Source: a virus. From it: 26,901 bases of DNA. The notes under the pieces are model-generated. The model ran no database searches and was not told the DNA's origin. It was given only the letters and a program-made list of their open reading frames with translations. Position numbers and translations under genes: made by a program. This document shows, one piece after another, positions 14,175 through 21,739 of the stretch (position 1 is the stretch's first letter; every line of letters starts with the position of its first letter). Location: the IMG/VR virus record IMGVR_UViG_3300011114_001026, positions 1-26,901 of that record. One strand, written 5' to 3'.

Positions 14175-16477
14175 TGGCAGGATATCAACCACTAAAAATT
14201 ACAGGGAATGAGACTGGCCTTGTTCAATCAAGGCAGAATTTTATTTTGCCTGCAGATGCTTATCCTGTTATTGAAAATGCTTTTGTTTGGAGAGAAAGAA
14301 TAAAACGTAAAGAAGGATATAAACTTTTAGGAAGATTAAGAAGGCTTTTTACAGACACTCCAATTGCTGCATCTGGAGTATCTCCTTGGTCTTTTAATCT
14401 TTATACCGAACTAGGAATTACAGAAACAAACGCACAGATTCAACCAGGATCTGTCATTATTATTTCAGGCCCTCAGACTTTTACTGATCAGGGAGACGGA
14501 ACCCTTCTAAGAACAGGTGGAGTAAATAATAGTATAATAAACTATTTAACAGGGGATGTGACGATTGTTACTCCTGAAGGCCCTGGGCAACCAACAACTG
14601 TAACTTTAGGATATTATCCAGGTCTACCTGCTATGGGAATATGCAGCAGGGAATTAGCAGGGATCAATACTGAAGAGACCGTTTTTTTCGATACAGTTTA
14701 TGCCTATCATTTTGTCTCTAATGCATTTGAAGAATTTATTCCGGGAACAATTTGGACGGGAACGCATTATCAATTTTTTTGGTCTACAAATTATTGGATT
14801 AACTCGTCAAATGAAAAATTATTTTGGGTAACGAATTTCTCTGGAAAAACCGGAGATCCGATTAGATATACCAATGGAACTGTTTGGAATAATTTTGGAC
14901 CTACAGATGCTCCCCCTACAGGTCAAATCAATGTAGCAGGGGATTATCTAATACAATCTCTTTGTATTTTGCCATTTCGATCAAGACTGATTACTTTCAA
15001 TACTTTTGAAGGGCCAACACTTGCTACTTCTACTCAATACCCTCAAAGAATCAGATGGGCACAGATAGGCTCTCCCTTAACAACAGAAGCATGGAGAGAT
15101 GATATTCGTGGAAGAGGTGGGTTTTTAGATATTCCTACCTCTCAAAATATCGTATCTGTTGGATTTGTTAGAGATAATTGCGTGATTTATTGTGAAAGAA
15201 GTACATGGCAATTGAGATATACTGGCCGCTCAATCGCTCCATTTCAGATCGAAAGAGTCAATAGCGAGCTTGGAACTGAAAGTACATTTAGTTCTGTTCA
15301 GTTTGATACCTCACTAATGGGAATCGGAGATAAAGGGATTGTAGAGTGCGATAGCTATCAAAGCAAAAGAATCGATATCAAAATCCCTGATTTGGTTTAT
15401 CAGTTCAGCAATGAAGAATTTGCATATACACGAGTGCATGGAATCCGGGATTTTCAACAAAGATTGGCTTATTGGACTTATCCATATGCTCCAGGTAATG
15501 AATTTTCTACAATCTATCCCAATAGGAGATTGGTCTATAATTATGAGAATGATTCTTGGGCTATCTTTGTCGATTCGTTTACATGCCTTGGTACGTATCA
15601 GAGTATCACCGTACTTCATTGGGAAAGTTTTCCTGCAAATCTACCAGGAAATTCTTGGTCAGAACAAGACTATCCTTGGATCAATAAGCCTGCTTTATTT
15701 CCTGATATCGTAGGAGGAAATCAGCAAGGATTTATCGAGTATCTCGGATCAAATTTTGACCCTGAAGTGACAAATGATCAAAGTTTATTCATTTCTAATA
15801 TCACAGGAAATTTCGGAACATCAAATCCGACTGTCATTACGAGTCCTGCTCATAATTTACAAACAGGACAAGTCATTAAAATTGTTTCCATTCCAGCATC
15901 CGGTCATTTTACAAATCTAAACGATCAAATTTTTGGTGTTGTGGTGACAAGTGCAAATGATTTTCAACTTTGGTTATACAATCCTGTCACAAGAATTTTT
16001 GATACTCCACAGATTAATACTGCTGGCGCTTACATTGGGGGAGGAGAAATTCTTATCCGAGACAATTTTAGGATCGTAAGCAAAAAATTTAATTTCATTG
16101 ATGAAGGTCAAAGTATTCAGATCGGTTACGTAGATATATTATTGGCTGCGACGAGTGAAGGTGCGATCACCATGCTTGTGTATTTGAATTATAACGATAA
16201 CGAGCCATCTAACACTCTTACAGAAAATTCAATCCAACTCACTGGATTATCGGATTCTTTTTTTAATCAGACTGTACCCACTTCACAATCTTCATTGAAT
16301 GGAATATCAGCATCTAAATATTGGCACAGAGTGTTTTGCTCTACTCGAGCAGATTTTTTAACGATTGAATATACGCTATCAAATGCTCAAATGATCGGTA
16401 TCGAGCAAGAATCTGAAGTACAGATAGATGCTCAAATCATTTGGATGAGACAAGCCGGAAGAATGAACCCATTATAG
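14174..16477 (+). CDS. P22 gp10-like tail hub / DNA stabilisation protein
   Basis: The N-terminus (TGNETGLVQSRQNFILPADA, then PVIENAFVWRERIKRKEGYKLLG) matches the P22 gp10/Phage_stabilise family, whose hexamer plugs the portal after packaging and holds the tail. The 767 residues are mostly beta, with blade-like units such as LFWVTNFSGKTGDPIRYTNG. An insertion at about 551-626 (PTVITSPAHNLQTGQVIKI...) looks like another FCCH-like module, and a beta domain follows. P22 gp10 is nearer 470 residues, so this one has large additions, perhaps fibre-holding. TAATG coupling to the connector gene. Confidence 0.82.
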   Translation: MAGYQPLKITGNETGLVQSRQNFILPADAYPVIENAFVWRERIKRKEGYKLLGRLRRLFTDTPIAASGVSPWSFNLYTELGITETNAQIQPGSVIIISGPQTFTDQGDGTLLRTGGVNNSIINYLTGDVTIVTPEGPGQPTTVTLGYYPGLPAMGICSRELAGINTEETVFFDTVYAYHFVSNAFEEFIPGTIWTGTHYQFFWSTNYWINSSNEKLFWVTNFSGKTGDPIRYTNGTVWNNFGPTDAPPTGQINVAGDYLIQSLCILPFRSRLITFNTFEGPTLATSTQYPQRIRWAQIGSPLTTEAWRDDIRGRGGFLDIPTSQNIVSVGFVRDNCVIYCERSTWQLRYTGRSIAPFQIERVNSELGTESTFSSVQFDTSLMGIGDKGIVECDSYQSKRIDIKIPDLVYQFSNEEFAYTRVHGIRDFQQRLAYWTYPYAPGNEFSTIYPNRRLVYNYENDSWAIFVDSFTCLGTYQSITVLHWESFPANLPGNSWSEQDYPWINKPALFPDIVGGNQQGFIEYLGSNFDPEVTNDQSLFISNITGNFGTSNPTVITSPAHNLQTGQVIKIVSIPASGHFTNLNDQIFGVVVTSANDFQLWLYNPVTRIFDTPQINTAGAYIGGGEILIRDNFRIVSKKFNFIDEGQSIQIGYVDILLAATSEGAITMLVYLNYNDNEPSNTLTENSIQLTGLSDSFFNQTVPTSQSSLNGISASKYWHRVFCSTRADFLTIEYTLSNAQMIGIEQESEVQIDAQIIWMRQAGRMNPL

Positions 16478-16486
16478 GATATCGCT

Positions 16487-17086
16487 ATGCCTTTTAACCC
16501 AAACATTCCTCAACCCACAGACAAATTATCGAATAGTCAGGTTGATCTTTTAAATAATAATATTGCTCTCGATGCAACATTTGGTGTCGATCATATTCCG
16601 TTTTCTACAGCCAGCAATAATGGATTCCATAAAGTTGTTCATTTGGTTACTCAAGGATCTGATCCAATAGGAAGCACTTTAACTGTATATTCAAAAATTC
16701 CTACGAATCCTCCAGGCGCAGTGGATGCGCAACTTTTTAGCAGAACTCCATTGGGTGGAGTATCTCAATTAACAGGAGCCAATGAAACATTTGAAGGATG
16801 GCAATGGTTAGGGGGTGTATTGATGCAATGGGGATTTGTAACATTAAACGGGGCTTCAGGAATACAAACAGGATCAGTAAATTTTACAACTAGAATAGGA
16901 CCAATTTCTTATACATTCGATACTTATAATATTCAGATCACACCTTCATATACTTCTCCTTCAGGACCTAGTGGTCAAGCAACTATTTCTGTAGCAAGGA
17001 ATCCAACAGTTAACGGATTTTCATGGATTGCGACTAAAACCAGTTCTAATTTTACAGGATTTTATTGGGTAGCAATAGGTAAATAA
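16487..17086 (+). CDS. Tail fibre or spike with gp53-like C-terminal domain
   Basis: A 199-residue protein. The N-terminal helix region (NPNIPQPTDKLSNSQVDLLNNN) is typical of phage virion-anchored fibres. Residues about 101-199 match the gp53-like fibre tip fold: FEGWQWLGGVLMQWGFV, then strands such as GSVNFTTRIGPISYTFD, and the terminal GFYWVAIGK. Such tips bind host surface sugars or proteins. It is short for a fibre, so it may be an attached tip rather than a long shaft. The stop overlaps the next ATG in TAATG. Confidence 0.8.
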   Translation: MPFNPNIPQPTDKLSNSQVDLLNNNIALDATFGVDHIPFSTASNNGFHKVVHLVTQGSDPIGSTLTVYSKIPTNPPGAVDAQLFSRTPLGGVSQLTGANETFEGWQWLGGVLMQWGFVTLNGASGIQTGSVNFTTRIGPISYTFDTYNIQITPSYTSPSGPSGQATISVARNPTVNGFSWIATKTSSNFTGFYWVAIGK

Positions 17087-17553
17087 TGACTTCACCAGAT
17101 AGCGCAATTTTTGAAAGTTACGTTCCTGTATATAACACAGTACCAGAAGATTGGGAGAAAGCAAGACCTATGCTTGTCGAAGCTCTTAAGATGATTTCTA
17201 ATGCGGTAAATATTCGTCAAATCGGATGGCTTTTAGATGAAGAATATCTAAATGGACAATCTTTTATTCCTGGCGTGATAAATACCGATCAATATCGATC
17301 TGTATTGATGAAAGTGGTCAATATGACTCCATTGATACCAGGATTGAATAGTACATCACATGGAATCACTGTAGATGCAAATTTTACTTTAATGAATCTA
17401 TATGTGAGCGTTACCAATCCTGGGACTCCAATAGCAGCAACGATTACTGGAGATCCTGCAATACTGAATATAAATTCTACACATATAAATGTGACTACCG
17501 CAGGTGCATGGGCTAAAGCATACGCATTTGTCACCTACATACAGGAGTTATAA
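17086..17553 (+). CDS. Tail-associated protein, 155 residues
   Basis: The TAATG overlap with the fibre tip gene suggests coupling. The N-terminal half is helical (VPEDWEKARPMLVEALKMIS, followed by an RQIGWLLDEEYLNGQSF segment), the C-terminal half is a beta sandwich-like stretch (GITVDANFTLMNLYVSVTNP). Small proteins of this form stand beside fibres in several podovirus-like genomes and may attach them to the hub. The family name is not certain. Confidence 0.65.
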   Translation: MTSPDSAIFESYVPVYNTVPEDWEKARPMLVEALKMISNAVNIRQIGWLLDEEYLNGQSFIPGVINTDQYRSVLMKVVNMTPLIPGLNSTSHGITVDANFTLMNLYVSVTNPGTPIAATITGDPAILNINSTHINVTTAGAWAKAYAFVTYIQEL

Positions 17554-17554
17554 A

Positions 17555-18262
17555 ATGCCGGGATTTTTTAAAAGTATAGGAGATTTTTTTGGAGGAACTC
17601 CTGAAATAAGAGAAAATGTTTCAACTCTTCGACCTGAACAAGAGAAATTATATCAACAATTGATTCAATCTACAAGGAATCGAGGAGCAGGAGGAGCATT
17701 TGGAAGTGCAGCAGATTATTATCGAAATCTTTTGAGTGATGAAAATGCGGACATGGACGCATTTTCAATGCCTGAAATGCGTCGTTTTAATGAGGATATT
17801 ATTCCAGGTCTTTCCGAGCAATTTGCAGGGATGGGAGCCGGAGGACTGTCAAGTTCCGGATTTCGTAATGCTGCAGTAAGTGCAGGTACAGATCTTAGTG
17901 AAAGATTGGGTGCTTTACGGGCTCAATTGAGACAAAGCGCTGCAGGAGGATTGGCAAATATCGGGCAACAAGGATTGCAACCATATAGTCAAAATATGGT
18001 CACTCAGGAAGGATCTCCAGGATTTTTATCATCTGTTGCACCCGCAATCGGCACAGGTTTAGGTTTTGCATTGGGAGGTCCTGTAGGAGCGTCAATAGGA
18101 TCAGCTGGTGGAGGTTTATTCGGGAATAGAGGTCCTTCCGCGTCTACTCAACCCGGAATGAGTCAAAACCCAAATATGGTCGGAAGAAATAGCGGTCCCT
18201 ATGGAAACAATGGATTCAGTAGTCAATTGCCAAACTTTAATCCAAGTATGAGGTCTTACTGA
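17555..18262 (+). CDS. Probable DNA-ejection protein 1, Gly-rich
   Basis: AGGAG precedes the ATG at 17555; a longer reading from 17504 lies inside the previous gene. The 235-residue product starts MPGFFKSIGDFFGG, has a helical middle with GGAFGSAADYYRNLLSDENAD, and a Gly/Ala-rich segment (about 167-195, GTGLGFALGGPVGASIGSAG) able to insert in membranes, then an Asn/Gly/Ser-rich tail. P22-type phages carry three such proteins (gp7, gp20, gp16) after the tail genes, which leave the virion to build a channel. Assigned by order and composition. Confidence 0.65.
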   Translation: MPGFFKSIGDFFGGTPEIRENVSTLRPEQEKLYQQLIQSTRNRGAGGAFGSAADYYRNLLSDENADMDAFSMPEMRRFNEDIIPGLSEQFAGMGAGGLSSSGFRNAAVSAGTDLSERLGALRAQLRQSAAGGLANIGQQGLQPYSQNMVTQEGSPGFLSSVAPAIGTGLGFALGGPVGASIGSAGGGLFGNRGPSASTQPGMSQNPNMVGRNSGPYGNNGFSSQLPNFNPSMRSY

Positions 18263-19614
18263 TGGCTCAAAAAATTAAACAAGCAAGTATTTGGGGAAGA
18301 ATCGGATCGGGTGTAGGAAGAGGATTGGCAGAATCTCTCCCAAAAGAAATGGAAAGAGGAAGGCTTTCTGAAGGATTAAAAAGATTTGAGACAGAATCTC
18401 AAGGATTGAGTCCTCTTCAACAATATGCGAGAGCTGCGTCAATTCCAGGAATAACAAATCAAATGCTATCGGATATTCCAAGGCTTGCAAAGTTAGAAAA
18501 TACTAGGAATGCGTATGCAAATTTAGCTGGGACAGGAACATCTACAAATCAAATTCAGCAACCAGATAGATATCAAGACAATCAAATTCTCGAAAATAAT
18601 CAATCTCGTAAACCGCCGGCACTTCCTGAAGATCAAGGAAGAGATAGAATTCAAAAAGGATATATTGGAGAAGAAGGAGATCCGAGAGAATCTGTGCGAT
18701 CTGCTCATCCTTTAAGAGCCTCTATTACTCCTAGAATACCCTATTCTCCTACTCAAATGGCTGAAAAAGTTAAAAAATATCAAAACTTAGGTTTTCAACC
18801 TGATCAAGCAATTCAATTGTCAGAAAAAGAACAATCCACTTATTTAGCGACCCCAGGAGTTGAAGAACAAATAGAATCACGACAGGAAAAAGCAAAAAAT
18901 CAAGCAGATTCTTTGCTAAATGAAAAAATAAAAGCAAAATTACAAATTCCGAAGGATTCATCGGGATATGATAAATTACCGGGTGTTGTTCAAGAGGCTT
19001 TGAAAACAGAATTAGATAATTCACTTGTGAAAAACCCAAATAAAAGCTTAGAGCAAGTGACGGATGAATTATCCCAACTAGCATTAAGACTCTCCGAATC
19101 CGATTCTATCGTCAATAAACTTCAAGCAAAAGGAATATTTGAGGCCAAGGGAACTGATATTTTAGATAATTTAGTAAGTGCAAGAGTGCCATATGAAAAA
19201 TTAGGGCTTACTGGAAAAAAACTTTATAAAAATGATCTTGAATCAAAATTTGGATTTTCACCTGAGAAATCTTCTCAAATTGCTTTTACCCGGTCTCCTA
19301 AAATGTCTTCTCACATCCAGTCTTATAAAAGACCAAAAAAATATCAAGAAATGAAAAGTGATGCAGTTAAACAGGCAGATTTTGTCATTAATAATTTAGG
19401 TAAACAAGATAGTTTGTTGGCTATTTTAGCGTCATACAGAGAGAAAAATCCTGATTTTGATTCAAGGGAATTTTTTAATTATCTTAGAAATAATTCAGAT
19501 AGTCTCAATTCTTATCAGCTAGATGAACTTGGACAAGGATTTAATGGCATCATTCCTACCTGGGCAGATTTTAGATACTTTCCATTTACAGGGAGATCAA
19601 GCGCAAGTGATTAA
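18262..19614 (+). CDS. Probable DNA-ejection protein 2, 450 residues
   Basis: The ATG overlaps the previous stop in TGATG. The protein is helical and polar, opening with a glycine-rich amphipathic stretch (SIWGRIGSGVGRGLAESLPKE), then Gln/Asn/Pro-rich linkers and long helices (LNEKIKAKLQIPKD, EQVTDELSQLALRLSESDSI). No enzymatic motif was seen. Size, composition and place between two other such genes suit an ejection (internal virion) protein. Its last 71 bases overlap the next gene in another frame, see that entry. Confidence 0.65.
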   Translation: MAQKIKQASIWGRIGSGVGRGLAESLPKEMERGRLSEGLKRFETESQGLSPLQQYARAASIPGITNQMLSDIPRLAKLENTRNAYANLAGTGTSTNQIQQPDRYQDNQILENNQSRKPPALPEDQGRDRIQKGYIGEEGDPRESVRSAHPLRASITPRIPYSPTQMAEKVKKYQNLGFQPDQAIQLSEKEQSTYLATPGVEEQIESRQEKAKNQADSLLNEKIKAKLQIPKDSSGYDKLPGVVQEALKTELDNSLVKNPNKSLEQVTDELSQLALRLSESDSIVNKLQAKGIFEAKGTDILDNLVSARVPYEKLGLTGKKLYKNDLESKFGFSPEKSSQIAFTRSPKMSSHIQSYKRPKKYQEMKSDAVKQADFVINNLGKQDSLLAILASYREKNPDFDSREFFNYLRNNSDSLNSYQLDELGQGFNGIIPTWADFRYFPFTGRSSASD

Positions 19615-20323
19615 TTTAATGAAAAGACTCACACCATTATTAGATGAAAATTTACCTGAAGAGATTGCAATGAAAGCAATCAATAAGGTAAGTCCTCAAA
19701 TAGGAAAAATGCTCATTAAAGGAACTTCTCAAGGATTGACTTTAGCCTCAGGTTTAAATTTTTTAAGAAGTCAGTTGAATAAAAAAGAATTTCAACCTTC
19801 CGATAAAAATTTAAGACCAGATGAAAAGGCAGCAGAAAGACAAATTTCTCGATCTCAGGACATTTCCGAATTCGGTAAAAATGCAGCAATTACAGGAGCG
19901 GGCATAGCTGCATCTTCAGCATTACCGGGAATGTTAGGGGTGGTAGCATCAGGATTATTGGGTTCCGGGCAACAACCGTCATTACAAGAAGAAAAAACAA
20001 AAGATCCTTTTGAAGCAATCTCATCATATTCACCTGAATTATCTCAATTTCTAAAAGATCATATTCAAAATGGGTTGACTCCGGAACAAGCGGCAGCATT
20101 GGCAAAAATTCCAGGAAAGCATCAAAAAGTAGTCCAAAAAATAGAAAAAGAATCTGGAGAAAACTTCGTAGATTTTTTTACTAGAATTTTGGGAAACACT
20201 CGAGAAAAGTCAGGAAATCCCACCGCTCTAGAACAACCCGTATCTGGTCAAAATCAAACAGGATCAGGGAGTCAATTGCTGATGAATATATTGCAAAAAC
20301 TTAATCAAACGAGGGGAGGATGA
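19544..20323 (+). CDS. Probable DNA-ejection protein 3, with membrane-active segment
   Basis: The start at 19544 is chosen because AAGGA sits at 19535-19539; ATG 19523 has no such site and ATG 19619 would lose well-formed sequence (FLPGQILDTFHLQGDQAQVI). The 259-residue product has helices, a hydrophobic stretch (about 113-142, AAITGAGIAASSALPGMLGVV and following residues), and a helical middle (PEQAAALAKIPGKHQKVVQK), then a Ser/Gly/Asn-rich tail. The 71-base out-of-frame overlap with the previous gene is long for this genome and could hide a frameshift joining the two. Stop and next ATG overlap in ATGA. Confidence 0.65.
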   Translation: MASFLPGQILDTFHLQGDQAQVINLMKRLTPLLDENLPEEIAMKAINKVSPQIGKMLIKGTSQGLTLASGLNFLRSQLNKKEFQPSDKNLRPDEKAAERQISRSQDISEFGKNAAITGAGIAASSALPGMLGVVASGLLGSGQQPSLQEEKTKDPFEAISSYSPELSQFLKDHIQNGLTPEQAAALAKIPGKHQKVVQKIEKESGENFVDFFTRILGNTREKSGNPTALEQPVSGQNQTGSGSQLLMNILQKLNQTRGG

Positions 20324-20997
20324 ATCCTGAAGAAGAACTTGAAGCTTTAGAAAGTCTAATCGATCAGATTTTGAAAGGTCTTCAAGACACTCTTCAATCC
20401 GGAGAGACTTTATCCGATGAATTTCAAGGAATGATCGCACAAGAATTGGATAAAACTCTTCAAAGGATCGATTTTCTTAAAAAAGAAATTTCAAATATAG
20501 GAACCGCAGATCAATTACATCCTGAAGTTCTTTCTGAAGAAACAAAGTTGTTATGGATATTAAGTGGATCTAACCCTGAGGCATTCGTTAAATATTTACA
20601 GACCTATCCAGGAAAAAGTTTTCAGCAATTATTACGAAATCCAACCCTTCTTCAACAGACAATCGAACAATTACAATCAGATAAATCCATTGGACAACTT
20701 CCGAATCGACAAATTGATGGTATTCAAAAGTCTGATTTACAATCGAGTAATGTATATGGGGCTAATTACGATCCTAAATCAAGAAAAATGTTAGTGCGTT
20801 TTCAGGAAGGGCAGATTTACGAATATGACGGAATACCTCCATATATTTTCAAGGCTTTCAGACATGGAGCAGCACCTGCAAAAACAAAAGGTAAAAACAG
20901 ATATGGGCAATGGTGGGTAGGAAAAAATCCATCTCTTGGTGCAGCTCTCAATCAATATGTGAAGAAAGCAAATTATAATTATCGAAGAGTGAAATAA
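20320..20997 (+). CDS. KTSC-domain protein with helical N-terminus
   Basis: Residues about 142-218 match the KTSC domain: SSNVYGANYDPKSRKMLVRF, QIYEYDGIPPYIFKAF, and WWVGKNPSLGAALNQYVK. This domain, found in phage and bacterial proteins, is thought to be a small nucleic-acid- or protein-binding unit; its biochemistry is not settled. The first 140 residues are acidic and helical (EELEALESLIDQILKGLQDT) and lack a known domain, so the chain looks like a helical virion-type domain fused to KTSC. It ends the run of ejection-type genes and overlaps the previous stop by ATGA. Confidence 0.88.
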   Translation: MNPEEELEALESLIDQILKGLQDTLQSGETLSDEFQGMIAQELDKTLQRIDFLKKEISNIGTADQLHPEVLSEETKLLWILSGSNPEAFVKYLQTYPGKSFQQLLRNPTLLQQTIEQLQSDKSIGQLPNRQIDGIQKSDLQSSNVYGANYDPKSRKMLVRFQEGQIYEYDGIPPYIFKAFRHGAAPAKTKGKNRYGQWWVGKNPSLGAALNQYVKKANYNYRRVK

Positions 20998-21052
20998 ATG
21001 ATGCGATTTATTTTTACAGTATGTAAATTTAATTTTTAACTAGGAGTTCATC

Positions 21053-21718
21053 ATGACAGTATGTCTAGGATCAATGGGGAATCCCCCATTTGCAACAGGA
21101 ATAGACCTTACAGTATTCCCACAGTTCATTAATGCTAATAGAGCTCCAACATCACAGGATTTGTATAATCCGGGAACTCGATGGTTAGATCAATCAGTAT
21201 CTCCAGCAATAATATATGAAACTATTGGTAGTGGTGTTTGGAAGACTGGAGCTGCAGGTCAAGCGATCACTACAGCTGCTGGTATTACACGTTATGCGAC
21301 AACTGCAGAAGTTTTGGCTGGAACAGGAACAAACAATGCAGCATTAGCAGCAGATGTGTTCACATTAGCTCAAAGTATTGTGGTAGGTGCAGTTCCTCAA
21401 GCTACAACGGTCATTTCAGGTATCGGACAACTTGCAACAGATGCTGAAGCAGTTGCTGGGACTGCTTCTACAGGAACTCTTGCATTATTGGTCACTCCAT
21501 CTAATTTAACCCCTGTATTTGCTGCTCCTCCTGCAATCGGAGGAACAACACGTGCAGCTGCTCTATTTACAACGTTGGGGGCAAATGGATTGATCACTGG
21601 AACTGCAAGTATGACAATTTCCACTGGTGCTACAGCATTAAACCTAGGAACAGATTCGGCAGATGGAGCAGTAAATTTGGGGACTGTAGCTTCTACAGGA
21701 AGAGTAGTAACAGTATGA
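21053..21718 (+). CDS. Repetitive tail fibre, N-terminal part, ended by in-frame TGA
   Basis: AGGAG lies before the ATG. The N-terminal 70 residues look like a virion-attachment segment (SQDLYNPGTRWLDQSVSPAI). Residues about 75-150 carry two phage-fibre repeats (GITRYATTAEVLAGTGT and GIGQLATDAEAVAGTAS). The shaft then starts (TGATALNLGTDSADGAVNLG). A TGA at 21716-21718 stops it after 221 residues. The next codons in the same frame continue the shaft (NATGTSSLVLHSG), and the TGA stands where the repeat TIGNATG has glycine (GGA). It is therefore part of one 821-residue fibre gene interrupted by a single-base nonsense change, a read-through site or a sequence error. Confidence 0.85.
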   Translation: MTVCLGSMGNPPFATGIDLTVFPQFINANRAPTSQDLYNPGTRWLDQSVSPAIIYETIGSGVWKTGAAGQAITTAAGITRYATTAEVLAGTGTNNAALAADVFTLAQSIVVGAVPQATTVISGIGQLATDAEAVAGTASTGTLALLVTPSNLTPVFAAPPAIGGTTRAAALFTTLGANGLITGTASMTISTGATALNLGTDSADGAVNLGTVASTGRVVTV

Positions 21719-21739
21719 AATGCTACAGGAACAAGTTCT

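Noticed and set aside
15314-15619. Minus-strand 101-residue frame inside the gp10-like gene
   Set aside because: Fully inside a convincing plus gene, Ile-rich, and without supporting signals.
20998-21039. 13-residue leader peptide directly after the KTSC gene
   Set aside because: It has no ribosome-binding site and no attenuator-like structure; ATG follows the TAA by chance in AT-rich DNA. The 9-bp repeat ACAGTATGT at 21016 and 21056 is probably coincidental.
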